NCBI RefSeq assembly: GCF_039830095.1 | Contig: NZ_CP142435.1 | Span: 372,001-436,000 of the forward strand | Direction: 5' to 3' | Length of the DNA stretch: 64,000 nucleotides | Origin: Dolosigranulum savutiense | GTDB lineage: Bacteria; Bacillota; Bacilli; Lactobacillales; Carnobacteriaceae_A | Shown: positions 42,571 to 51,037 of the stretch, piece after piece | Position numbering within the stretch: the first letter of the stretch is position 1 | Layout: each line of letters opens with the position of its first letter | Notes under the pieces: generated by a model | The model's database searches: none | What the model was told of the DNA's origin: nothing | The model's input: only the letters and a program-made list of their open reading frames with translations | Position numbers and translations under genes: made by a program

Positions 42571-42635
42571 ACCCCATTCTACACTACAGCTTGATTCATT
42601 TAGTTATCCGTTATTTACAAACATGCATCATTTCA

Positions 42636-42644
42636 ATTATAACA
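42636..42644 (-). promoter_or_regulatory. Extended -10 promoter of pyc
   Basis: Minus strand TGT-TATAAT (hexamer 42641-42636), about 65 nt before pyc; weak -35. Confidence 0.45.
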
Positions 42645-42732
42645 GATATGAGCTAAAAATATAGGTCCGACTTATCTTTCTCCTCAAAAAATCTGCCCTC
42701 TAGAAAAAAATCTATTTTTCTACTTTTGGGTA

Positions 42733-42761
42733 TTGCTTTCTGCTTCTGGGCACTGTATACT
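42733..42761 (+). promoter_or_regulatory. Promoter of Mn riboswitch / P2-type ATPase
   Basis: TTGCTT (42733-42738), 17-nt spacer, TATACT (42756-42761). Confidence 0.75.
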
Positions 42762-42779
42762 AGATTAACAAACTAAATA

Positions 42780-42886
42780 TGAGTACGGGAGTAACTGACA
42801 GATAAACAATTCAAGCTTATCTGTGCCAACACCACCAACCGTAGCACTTGATGCTGCTGGTGTTGGATTAAATAGTGAGACGTATG
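42780..42886 (+). ncRNA. yybP-ykoY (Mn2+-sensing) riboswitch aptamer
   Basis: P1 (TACG 42784-42787 with CGTA 42881-42884) encloses the class markers GGAGTA directly after the 5' strand and TGAGA directly before the 3' strand. Between them are the P2 hairpin (ACAGATAA/TTATCTGT) and a second long arm (CCAACACC/GGTGTTGG). This is the layout of yybP-ykoY, which binds Mn2+ at the L1-L3 dock. It precedes a P-type ATPase as in Lactococcus yoaB. The 3' P1 strand overlaps the terminator arm, implying Mn-induced read-through. Identified by eye from the remembered consensus. Confidence 0.78.
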
Positions 42887-42926
42887 TGGGATGTAGTAAG
42901 TTATATTTCCACATGCGTCTTTTTTT
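42877..42926 (+). terminator. Riboswitch-controlled terminator
   Basis: GACGTATGTGG / CCACATGCGTC (one wobble pair) then T7; the left arm begins at 42879 and contains the P1 3' strand. Confidence 0.88.
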
Positions 42927-42956
42927 GAAAAACGTACTCAAAAAAGGAGAGAAATT

Positions 42957-45593
42957 ATGTCAACACCTGTCTATCAACAATCAATCGATGAGCTCAAAGG
43001 ACAGCTGAACGCCTCAGAACACGGCCTAAGTGCCCAGGAAGCGGCCCAGCGCTTAGAACAATACGGACTTAATGAAATTAGTCAAGGAGAGAGAAAGCCG
43101 CTCTGGCAACTCTTCCTGTCTAACTTCAAAGATCCAATGGTGATTGTGCTTCTCATCGTTGCCGTAGTCCAGATCGCACTCGGTGATATTATTGAGTCGA
43201 GCGTTATCTTAGGAATTGTTATTATTAGCGCTATCGTTACCGTTATTCAAGAACGAAAAGCGGAAGATTCACTGGAATCACTGAAAAACCTCTCAGCCCC
43301 AACCGCCACAGTCTTGCGTAACGGAACTTATCAAAAAATCGAAGCGAAAGATGTTGTCCCTGGCGATATTATTTCGCTTGAAGTTGGAGATTACATTCCC
43401 GCTGATGGTCGCTTGCTCGAAGCTCAAACCTTACAAGTAGAAGAAGGTGCCCTCACCGGAGAATCCATCTCTGCTTCAAAAGAAGTCACCCAATTCGATG
43501 AAGAGATGCCGCTTGGTGATCGATCGAATATGGTCTTCTCTAGCACATTAGTTACTAATGGCCGCGGCGAATTTCTAGTCACTAGTACCGGGCTAGAGAC
43601 TGAAATGGGTAAAGTCGCTCAACTGATTCAATCAGCGAAAGCGAAAGAAACCCCACTGCAGCGCAAATTAGCTGATTTCAGTGTCAAATTAGGCTGGGGA
43701 ATCTTAGCCTTATCTGTGCTTATTTTTGCTCTATCTGCCTTTCGTGCGTTCAGTGGAGAAGTCACTGACGTCACGGGTGAACTCATTAATTCCTTTATGT
43801 TTGCTATAGCCGTAGCTGTGGCTGCTATTCCGGAAGCTCTACAATCTATTGTTACGATCGTCTTATCTACGGGTACGAATAAGATGGCTGATCGCCATGC
43901 CATTATTCGTCAGTTACCCGCTGTCGAAACGCTAGGCTCCGCTTCTATTATTTGTACAGATAAGACCGGAACCTTAACTCAAAATAAAATGACGGTTGTG
44001 AATTCCTACTTAGCAGGAGAAGACGATCCATTCCATGGTGAGCCAGAAGACTGGTCCGATACAGCAACCCTCTTAATGAATATAGCCGTTCTAGCGAATG
44101 ATTCCTATATTACTGAAGACGGCGAAACAGCCGGTGATCCCACTGAAGCGGCACTTATATTGCATAGTAATGACTCTGGCCAGCCGTATGATGAAATCCA
44201 GCGCCACTACCCGCGTATTGCCGAGCTACCTTTTGACTCAGACCGAAAATTAATGTCTACTTTACACAATATTGACGGCCGACAATTTATGCTGACAAAG
44301 GGAGGTCCTGATGTCATCTTCCGCCGCAGTGCCAAAGTCTTGATTAACGGTGAAGTGAAGCCACTAACCCCAGAAGCATTAGCATCCTTCCAAGCACAGA
44401 ATGAAACATATTCTGAAGAAGCCAAACGCGTATTAGCTTTCGCTTACAAACCGGTTGATCACTCGACACTTGAATTAGACGATGAGCACGACTTAATCTT
44501 AGTCGGACTCATGGCTATGATTGATCCTCCGCGTGAAGAAGTCGCTCAAGCAGTGGCCCAAGCTAAAGGAGCCGGTATCCGTACAATTATGATTACCGGT
44601 GACCATAAAACAACTGCCCGTGCGATTGCTGAGAATTTAGCTATCTTCTCAGAGGGGGACTTAGCCCTAACCGGACGAGAATTAGATGCCTTAAGCGATG
44701 CTGAATTAATGGAAAAACTAGAGAGTATTTCTGTTTATGCGCGTGTCTCGCCTGAGAACAAAATTCGTATCGTCAACGCATGGCAAGAGAAAAATAAAGT
44801 CACGGCAATGACTGGCGATGGTGTGAATGATGCGCCAGCCTTGAAGAAAGCAGATATCGGTATTGCCATGGGATCAGGAACAGATGTGGCCAAAGATGCC
44901 TCAGCTATGATCTTAACGGATGATAACTTTGTCTCGATTGTAGGAGCAGTTGAAGTGGGCCGTAATGTCTACAACAATATTAAGAAATCAATTTCTTACT
45001 TATTCTCTGGTAACTTAGGTGCAGTGGGAGCTATTATATTTGCCCTTATCTTCAACTTAGCTAATCCGTTCACCGCCTTACAACTTCTGTTTATTAACTT
45101 AGCGAACGATGCCTTGCCTGCTATTGCCTTAGGACTTGAACCATCTGAAGACCATGTCATGACTGAAGCACCACGCGATCCGGATGAAGGAATCTTCGCT
45201 GGAGGAACCTTGCAGAATGTTATCTTCCGTGGGGTTACCATTGCTATCTTTGTCATTATCGCACAATTGATTGGTAGCCGAACTTCGGTTGAATTAGGCG
45301 TTGCTATGGCTTTCTCAACACTTATCTTGTCGCGAACATTTCAAGTTTTCCCAGCCCGTTCAACGAAAAAGACCGCTTGGGAATTAGGACTCTTCTCGAA
45401 CAAGTGGGCTATTTTAGCCTTTGTCGTCTGTATTGGACTCTATTCAGTCACACTACTACCGTTCACACGTGACATTTTCAGTATTCCAGCAAGCTTCGGC
45501 ATGACCGAACTGCTCATCTCACTTGGTCTAGCTCTCAGCACAACGATAATCACCGAACTCAAAAAATTGATTAACCGATCATCTAACAAATAA
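42957..45593 (+). CDS. P2-type cation-transporting ATPase, probable Mn2+ (Ca2+) exporter
   Basis: 878 residues, SERCA/PMCA-like. N-terminal cation-ATPase domain (1-~75), TGES (167-170), IPEAL in TM4 (291-295, ion-binding segment), DKTGT (335-339), KGGPDVIF in the nucleotide domain, TGDGVNDAPALKKADIG, and a C-terminal helix bundle with NLANDALPAIALG. Related YoaB/MgtA-type pumps of lactic bacteria export Mn2+ or Ca2+. The yybP-ykoY riboswitch favours Mn2+. AAAAAGGAGAG ribosome site 4-5 nt before the ATG. Confidence 0.93.
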   Translation: MSTPVYQQSIDELKGQLNASEHGLSAQEAAQRLEQYGLNEISQGERKPLWQLFLSNFKDPMVIVLLIVAVVQIALGDIIESSVILGIVIISAIVTVIQERKAEDSLESLKNLSAPTATVLRNGTYQKIEAKDVVPGDIISLEVGDYIPADGRLLEAQTLQVEEGALTGESISASKEVTQFDEEMPLGDRSNMVFSSTLVTNGRGEFLVTSTGLETEMGKVAQLIQSAKAKETPLQRKLADFSVKLGWGILALSVLIFALSAFRAFSGEVTDVTGELINSFMFAIAVAVAAIPEALQSIVTIVLSTGTNKMADRHAIIRQLPAVETLGSASIICTDKTGTLTQNKMTVVNSYLAGEDDPFHGEPEDWSDTATLLMNIAVLANDSYITEDGETAGDPTEAALILHSNDSGQPYDEIQRHYPRIAELPFDSDRKLMSTLHNIDGRQFMLTKGGPDVIFRRSAKVLINGEVKPLTPEALASFQAQNETYSEEAKRVLAFAYKPVDHSTLELDDEHDLILVGLMAMIDPPREEVAQAVAQAKGAGIRTIMITGDHKTTARAIAENLAIFSEGDLALTGRELDALSDAELMEKLESISVYARVSPENKIRIVNAWQEKNKVTAMTGDGVNDAPALKKADIGIAMGSGTDVAKDASAMILTDDNFVSIVGAVEVGRNVYNNIKKSISYLFSGNLGAVGAIIFALIFNLANPFTALQLLFINLANDALPAIALGLEPSEDHVMTEAPRDPDEGIFAGGTLQNVIFRGVTIAIFVIIAQLIGSRTSVELGVAMAFSTLILSRTFQVFPARSTKKTAWELGLFSNKWAILAFVVCIGLYSVTLLPFTRDIFSIPASFGMTELLISLGLALSTTIITELKKLINRSSNK

Positions 45594-45629
45594 ATTCATC
45601 CTAAAAAAATTCTCATATTGATGCAACCA

Positions 45630-45658
45630 TTCACAATTTTGCTCCAATATGGTATAAT
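45630..45658 (+). promoter_or_regulatory. Promoter of histidine-rich protein gene
   Basis: TTCACA (45630-45635), 17-nt spacer, TATAAT (45653-45658). Confidence 0.78.
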
Positions 45659-45689
45659 AAGGATAAGAATTTACGAAGGAGTGATTCAT

Positions 45690-46028
45690 ATGAGTACTGA
45701 TTGCAACAAACACTCACACCATGATCATGAACATTCTCCAGAATGTGGACACACACGGATTAAACACGATGATCACACCGATTATGTTCACGATGGCCAC
45801 TTACACCATAAACACGGGGAACACTGGGATGAATGTAAAATTCCTGTCAGTGACAAAAACCCTGATGAATGTCATCCAGTCGATACTGACTGTGACCATT
45901 CTGAAGACTGTGAGCACGAACAAGTGCCACACGGTGATCACACCGATTACCTTGTTGACGGTCGTTTGCACCACAAACATGGTGACCACATCGATGACCA
46001 CGGACCGGTTGACGTCATTGAAGACTAA
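45690..46028 (+). CDS. Histidine-rich cytoplasmic metal-binding protein with internal repeat
   Basis: 112 residues from ATG 45690 (GAAGGAGTG upstream); the frame is open further upstream but without a site. About a quarter of residues are His, plus many Asp/Glu and seven Cys. Two homologous blocks, HDDHTDYVHDGHLHHKHGEH and HGDHTDYLVDGRLHHKHGDH, are separated by a Cys/Asp-rich linker (DECHPVDTDCDHSEDCEHE). No signal peptide. The composition indicates binding of Zn2+, Ni2+, Co2+ or Mn2+. It stands right behind the Mn-type ATPase but has its own promoter and terminator. A metal buffer or chaperone is likely; no experimental family name is known to me. Confidence 0.85.
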   Translation: MSTDCNKHSHHDHEHSPECGHTRIKHDDHTDYVHDGHLHHKHGEHWDECKIPVSDKNPDECHPVDTDCDHSEDCEHEQVPHGDHTDYLVDGRLHHKHGDHIDDHGPVDVIED

Positions 46029-46048
46029 TCTACAACTAGGTTAATCAC

Positions 46049-46102
46049 TTGCACCAACTTCCTACTCTACTTTCTGGTGGATAAGAAGTTGGTGCTTTTT
46101 TA
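46049..46102 (+). terminator. Terminator of histidine-rich protein gene
   Basis: GCACCAACTTC / GAAGTTGGTGC (46051-46061 / 46085-46095) with 23-nt loop and T6. Confidence 0.9.
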
Positions 46103-46255
46103 TGCTGGTGAATGCTCACTAGCCATCTGAATCGCGACCCTATCACTTGCAGTGTGTCAATCTGCCTGATACAATTGCACCAACACTATAATGGAAGAAT
46201 TAATCTATCATAGACCAAAATAGACCAAGTGCTAGAACAAGGAGTGATCTACAAT

Positions 46256-46468
46256 ATGTTTTGGCTAAACCTTATTCTAAGAAACTTAACCGCTTTCTTC
46301 ATTGTTGAAGGGATGACTTCTTTATCCGGACACAAACATAGGTGGTGGATCACACTTTCGATAACAACATCACATTACGTCACGAAATGGTATTTCGATA
46401 AACGCAGAGAAGAAAAACATTATGATGAAACATGGGAAGAATGGAAAAAAAGAAATGGTCAAGTCTAA
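46256..46468 (+). CDS. Small hypothetical membrane protein
   Basis: 70 residues from ATG 46256, with CAAGGAGTG 9 nt upstream (an in-frame GTG at 46229 has none). A hydrophobic N-terminal half with one or two helices (MFWLNLILRNLTAFFIVEGM; WWITLSITTSHYVTKWYF), then a charged tail RREEKHYDETWEEWKKRNGQ. Unrecognised. Single gene, terminated by the shared hairpin at 46491-46546. Confidence 0.65.
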   Translation: MFWLNLILRNLTAFFIVEGMTSLSGHKHRWWITLSITTSHYVTKWYFDKRREEKHYDETWEEWKKRNGQV

Positions 46469-46490
46469 CCTTTCCCTAGAATGAAAAATC

Positions 46491-46546
46491 AGCATAGTAA
46501 AAAAAGTAGCCTCCTTTTTAGGGGCTACTTTTTTACTATGCTTTTT
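46491..46546. terminator. Bidirectional terminator
   Basis: AGCATAGTAAAAAAAGTAGCC pairs with GGCTACTTTTTTACTATGCT; A-rich left and T-rich right flanks serve both the small membrane gene (+) and the ugpB-like gene (-). Confidence 0.88.
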
Positions 46547-46552
46547 ATCTAC

Positions 46553-47878
46553 TTAGTTTTCTTGATATAATGCTTCGGTTTGTTTTTGTAGAGTATCAAG
46601 TGCGTCTTGTGGTTTGTTACCAGAGATTGTAACGGATTCCATGGCATCAATTGTATTCTGGCGGAACGTGCTGTAATTAGCAAATGTTTGGCTTGCCATA
46701 CCGTAATCAAGCATTTCAGTTGGTGCTTTATACGCTGGGTTTTCTTCTAAGAATTTTTGGTAACTGTCAGACTCTAATGCTGATTGACGAACCGGTAAGT
46801 AACCTGTTGCTTCAGCCCACTGTGCAGAATTCTCAGGTTCTAATAAGAACTTCATAAACTCAACAAATGCTAGCTGTTCTTCTGATGATGCTGATTGGAA
46901 TAAACCTAAGTCATTCCCCGCGAATAAAGCAAGCTCCGTATCGTTGTATGTTGGGATTGGTGCTGTTGACCAATTAATTCCTTCAGCTGCTGGGGCAACG
47001 TGAGCTGTTCCAGCTGATGAACCAATGTAGACTGCTGAAGCTCCATTACCAAATGGCCCTGACATGTAACCATCTTCACCTGCTGTACGCGCATATCCTT
47101 CGTCAAGCATTGTTTGGATCATCTCAAGTGGTTCCACTGCTTCTGGTGTGTTCAACTCAGCCACTTCGCCATCAGCAAATTTTGAGCCATTCTGACGAGC
47201 TAATGTCTCCCACTCCATCTCAATACCGTTCTCTAATCCTAAAGCAACCGCATCTGAATTAGCTTCAGCCATTTTTTGGCCTAATGCCACAAGGTCATCC
47301 CATGATTTCGGTACTTCGGCATCATGTTCGTCAAGTAAATCTTGGTTATAGAACATCACACGAACGGATTTTGAGAATGGTAAGGCAAAACGTTCGCCTT
47401 GGTAAAGTGAACTATCTAAGAACCCTTCATAAATATCGTCTAATGTTTCTTGTTCTAAGCCTCGTTCAGTCAAGTACTCGTCTGTTAATGGGACTAAGAT
47501 ATCATTAGATGCTAATTCTGGTACATCTGTTGGGGTTAACTGAGTCATTGTTGGCAAATCACCCGATGTCGCCGCTGCCTTAATTGACTGGTTCAAGTCA
47601 TCATAGCTTCCTTGTCCTTGTTCATTGACGGTCACCATGTCTTGTGACTCATTGAATTTATTCACAAGTTCTGTTAACGCTTCTTGGTGTGGTCCATTCA
47701 TCGCATGCCAGAACGTAATTTCAACCGGTTCAGATAATTCAGTCACAGCTGCTTGGTCATCTGCTCCTGCTGAAGTGTCCTTCCCACTATCTGCTGAATC
47801 CCCATTACCACAAGCCGCTAACAATGCTCCCGCTGACATCATTGCAAGTGACATTTTTGCCAATTTCTTAAAATCCAT
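46553..47878 (-). CDS. ABC sugar/glycerol-phosphate substrate-binding lipoprotein (UgpB-like)
   Basis: 441 residues from ATG 47878 (AAAGGAGTATG upstream; the ATG 9 nt earlier overlaps the ribosome site). Lipoprotein signal with lipobox LLAAC, then a type I periplasmic-binding fold: EITFWHAMNGPHQEALTELV, QGSYDDLNQSIKAAATSGDLPTM, and a late ENSAQWAEATGYLPVRQSAL block. These match the UgpB family (sn-glycerol 3-phosphate and glycerophosphodiesters), but oligosaccharide binding is possible. Last gene of a four-gene importer operon. Confidence 0.88.
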   Translation of the reverse strand: MDFKKLAKMSLAMMSAGALLAACGNGDSADSGKDTSAGADDQAAVTELSEPVEITFWHAMNGPHQEALTELVNKFNESQDMVTVNEQGQGSYDDLNQSIKAAATSGDLPTMTQLTPTDVPELASNDILVPLTDEYLTERGLEQETLDDIYEGFLDSSLYQGERFALPFSKSVRVMFYNQDLLDEHDAEVPKSWDDLVALGQKMAEANSDAVALGLENGIEMEWETLARQNGSKFADGEVAELNTPEAVEPLEMIQTMLDEGYARTAGEDGYMSGPFGNGASAVYIGSSAGTAHVAPAAEGINWSTAPIPTYNDTELALFAGNDLGLFQSASSEEQLAFVEFMKFLLEPENSAQWAEATGYLPVRQSALESDSYQKFLEENPAYKAPTEMLDYGMASQTFANYSTFRQNTIDAMESVTISGNKPQDALDTLQKQTEALYQEN

Positions 47879-47977
47879 ACTCCACATACTCCTTTGATTT
47901 AATTAAAGTGTCTATCGACAAGTATAATATACCATACATGACTAGCTAAAATAAACTATTTTTTCACAAAAGATTGA

Positions 47978-48844
47978 CTAACCTTTCACACCCGTATTAG
48001 AGACCCCTTGAATAATATATTTTTGTAAAACAATGTAAATAATAATCATTGGGACAACTACAATCGTCGCAGCGGCCATTAGTAATTCGAAATAAGTTCC
48101 GGCTTCAGTCGTGAAGGCTTGCAAACCAACTGGCAGTGGACGTAGTGATGTTTCGTTCGTTACAATAAGCGGCCATAAGAACGCATTCCAGCTGCTAATT
48201 GCTTTTAGAATTGTTACTGCTACAACACTAGACTTCGAGAGTGGGACTAAAATTTGCCATAAGAACTTAAAGTCACTTGTCCCATCAACTTTTGCCGCAT
48301 AGTATAGCTCTTTCGGTACCGCTTCGAAGTTTTGCTTTAACATAAAGACTGAGAACACACTGGCCAAGAATGGAATAATCATCGCTCCATACGTGTTGAT
48401 CAAGTCTAACTTCGAGAGTGTCAAGTAGTTAGGAATCATGAGTAACTCGAATGGCACCATCATCGTCGCAATTAAAATTGTAAATAAGACATTTTTTCCA
48501 TAAAAATTCATCTTCGCAAAGGCAAAGGCCGCCAAAATTGATGTAACCAATTCTCCCACAGTGGTTGCTGCGGTAATAAGCAAACTGTTGAGGAAGTACC
48601 GCCCAAATGGAGCCACTTCCAATGCTCGCTCATAGTTACTCCAGCGCAAGCTCTCTGGGAACCAAACAGGTGGAGTTGCTACCGCTTCTGCACCTGTCTT
48701 CAGGGAGGTTGCAATCATCCAATAAAACGGTAAAATCATCGACAAGGACCCAATAATCAACATAATATATGATACAATTTTTAACATATTAACTCCAGCC
48801 GTTGTATGCTGCTTTCGTTCACCTAAAAATCCTGATTTAAACAT
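47978..48844 (-). CDS. ABC importer permease (UgpE-like)
   Basis: 288 residues, six helices. The MalG/UgpE-type EAA loop is ELYYAAKVDGTSDFKFLWQILVPLSKS. GAGAGGAGACG ribosome site. Middle gene in the importer operon, 14 nt after the partner permease. With the UgpA-like protein it forms the membrane channel driven by the UgpC-like ATPase. Confidence 0.9.
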   Translation of the reverse strand: MFKSGFLGERKQHTTAGVNMLKIVSYIMLIIGSLSMILPFYWMIATSLKTGAEAVATPPVWFPESLRWSNYERALEVAPFGRYFLNSLLITAATTVGELVTSILAAFAFAKMNFYGKNVLFTILIATMMVPFELLMIPNYLTLSKLDLINTYGAMIIPFLASVFSVFMLKQNFEAVPKELYYAAKVDGTSDFKFLWQILVPLSKSSVVAVTILKAISSWNAFLWPLIVTNETSLRPLPVGLQAFTTEAGTYFELLMAAATIVVVPMIIIYIVLQKYIIQGVSNTGVKG

Positions 48845-48858
48845 GTCCGTCTCCTCTC

Positions 48859-49749
48859 TTAGTACTGCATGAATCGCTTATTGAACCACATTTGGATCAA
48901 TGTGAACGATAAGATAATAAAGAATAAAACCAAACCCGCTGCACTCGCTACTGCATAGTTACTTTCGACATAAAATTTGTCAAAGATGTAGTACACGACC
49001 GTCAAAGCTGAATTAGCCGGCCCTGGTCGTCCATTAAAGAGGGCAAATACTTGATCGAATACTTTAAAACTACTAATCACACCCATCACGGACACTAAGA
49101 ACATGGTCGGGCTGAGCAGCGGCAAAGTAATGTTGGTGAATCGTTGCCATGGACGCGCTCCATCGACTTTTGCTGCTTGATAGTACGTCTCATTGATATT
49201 GCTTAAGCCCACTAAAAATAAAATAATGTTAAAGCCTAGCCCTTTCCATACAGACATAATCACCAGTGCAGTCATCGCATACTTCGGATCGGTTAAAAAT
49301 TGAATACTATTAAATCCAAATAACCCTAAGAAATAATTAATCAGTCCATATTGTGAGTGATACAACCAGCGCCACACGATGGATACCGCAACCGTTGAAG
49401 TAACAAACGGTAAGAAATAAATCGAACGGAAAAAGCCTTGTAAGAAATCAATCGAATGCAACATCAAGGCAATTGCTAAAGAAATAATAATCGAAATAGG
49501 CACTACGCCTAAGACAAAAATAAATGTATTGCGCACCGCTAACCAAAATTGTGGATCGCTAAACACTGTCTTAAAGGCATCTAATCCATACGCATTCACT
49601 TCTTGCTTGAAAAAGTTATAATCCGCCCAAAAGCTCATCTCGAAAGAACGAAAAATAGGATATAAGTTAAAGGTTCCAATAATCAAGAGCATCGGCAGTA
49701 AATAGAGTAACGCTTGTAAGGTTCGCTTTATGGTTGGTCGTTCTTTCAT
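48859..49749 (-). CDS. ABC importer permease (UgpA-like)
   Basis: 296 residues, six helices. EAA loop ETYYQAAKVDGARPWQRFTNITLPLLSP. N-terminal LLYLLPMLLIIGTFNLYPIFRSF is the usual MalF/UgpA opening helix. Start overlaps the ATPase stop by 4 nt (ATGA). Confidence 0.9.
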   Translation of the reverse strand: MKERPTIKRTLQALLYLLPMLLIIGTFNLYPIFRSFEMSFWADYNFFKQEVNAYGLDAFKTVFSDPQFWLAVRNTFIFVLGVVPISIIISLAIALMLHSIDFLQGFFRSIYFLPFVTSTVAVSIVWRWLYHSQYGLINYFLGLFGFNSIQFLTDPKYAMTALVIMSVWKGLGFNIILFLVGLSNINETYYQAAKVDGARPWQRFTNITLPLLSPTMFLVSVMGVISSFKVFDQVFALFNGRPGPANSALTVVYYIFDKFYVESNYAVASAAGLVLFFIILSFTLIQMWFNKRFMQY

Positions 49750-50804
49750 ACTTGGTCACCTACTTGCATCTGAATGGCAATCCCCGCCTGATCGAAATAG
49801 TGAACCTTCTGTGGATCAATCCCCATCATGACACGCTCACCGACTTCAGGGATACGATCAATATCAGTCGCCACAATATGGGCATTATCTTTTGTCAAGT
49901 GAAGGGTTGTGTCTTTCCCTACACGTTCTACATGATCAACCGTCGCTTCAAACACTGACTGGCTTTCGTCACTCACTACAGATAAATCCTCGGCACGTAA
50001 TCCTAACGTGGCAACCCGTGCTTCTAGAGCTGCAGACAACCCTAAGTTTGTAAGTAAATCAGCATGTTCAGCCGCCTGAAGTGTATTAATAACAGGTGTC
50101 CCAATAAATTTCGCTACAAATAAGTTCGATGGCTTCTCATAAAGCGTAATGGGATCCGTATATTGTTGTAAGTTCCCATCATGCAAGACCATTACCTCAT
50201 CAGAAATACTGAGCGCCTCTTCTTGATCGTGGGTCACAAAGACGGTGGTGACGCCCGTTTCTTGTTGAATCCGACGAATTTCTTGACGCATCTCTATACG
50301 AAGTCGTGCATCCAAGTTCGACAGAGGCTCATCCATCAATAGAATAGATGGTCGCTTCGCTAATGCCCGTGCAATTGCAACACGCTGCTGTTGTCCACCT
50401 GAGAGCTCTTTTGGTTTTTTATCTGTATGTTCATCAATATGAACTAACTTAGCTAATTCGAGCGCTCGTTCGCGTCGCTCCGCTTTTTTCACACCTAGCA
50501 TCTTCAATGGGAACATAATATTCTCCAATACCGTCAAATGCGGGTAAAGTGCATAGTTTTGAAACACCATGCCGACTTTTCGCTTCACTGCATCGTGCTT
50601 CGTTACTTGCTGATCTCCGAAGTAGATTTCTCCTTCAGTTGGGAACGTTAATCCAGAAATTAACATCAATGTTGTTGACTTCCCACATCCACTCGGCCCT
50701 AAGATGGATACGAGCTTCCCTTCTGGGATCTTAAAATTAATATCACGTAAGACCTCTTTCGTCCCATCGAAGCTCATCCGAATATTATCAAATTTGACTT
50801 CCAC
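49746..50804 (-). CDS. ABC importer ATPase (UgpC/MsmK-like)
   Basis: 352 residues from GTG 50804; AGAAGGAG lies 8 nt upstream, while the GTG at 50813 overlaps it. Walker A GPSGCGKST, Q-loop VFQNYALYPHLTVLEN, signature LSGGQQQRVAIARAL, Walker B LLMDEPLSNLDARLR, H-loop VTHDQEEA, and a C-terminal TOBE regulatory domain (~240-352). Energises the ugpA/E-like permeases. First gene of the operon. Confidence 0.92.
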   Translation of the reverse strand: MEVKFDNIRMSFDGTKEVLRDINFKIPEGKLVSILGPSGCGKSTTLMLISGLTFPTEGEIYFGDQQVTKHDAVKRKVGMVFQNYALYPHLTVLENIMFPLKMLGVKKAERRERALELAKLVHIDEHTDKKPKELSGGQQQRVAIARALAKRPSILLMDEPLSNLDARLRIEMRQEIRRIQQETGVTTVFVTHDQEEALSISDEVMVLHDGNLQQYTDPITLYEKPSNLFVAKFIGTPVINTLQAAEHADLLTNLGLSAALEARVATLGLRAEDLSVVSDESQSVFEATVDHVERVGKDTTLHLTKDNAHIVATDIDRIPEVGERVMMGIDPQKVHYFDQAGIAIQMQVGDQV

Positions 50805-50884
50805 ACCAGTCACTCCTTCTCATTATTCACTACATGTAGGTTAAAAATAACCTCACCTTACGAAGATTTTTTCTCTCCTCATCC

Positions 50885-50913
50885 ATTATAAAATTTACGG
50901 CCATTTTTTACAA
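50885..50913 (-). promoter_or_regulatory. Promoter of ugp-type operon
   Basis: Minus strand: TTGTAA (50913-50908), 17-nt spacer, TATAAT (50890-50885). A small hairpin (AGGTTA/TAACCT) sits in the leader. Confidence 0.78.
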
Positions 50914-50954
50914 TAGTTGATTAAAAACCTCAACATAATCTATCATTATTAACA

Positions 50955-50999
50955 GAAAAAAGTAGCTCACTCCCAACTTATCTCGGAAGTAAGCCACTC
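50955..50999 (-). terminator. Terminator of flavin lipoprotein gene
   Basis: AGTGGCTTACTTCC pairs (with wobbles) with GGGAGTGAGCTACT, then T6, on the minus strand. Confidence 0.8.
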
Positions 51000-51037
51000 A
51001 TTTATGCTACACAGTTAGTTCACTTGTATTGGCTAGC

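Noticed and set aside
45721-46044. 107-codon ORF in another frame of the His-rich gene
   Set aside because: Repetitive Met/Thr-rich translation arising from CAC/CAT/GAT codons read out of frame.
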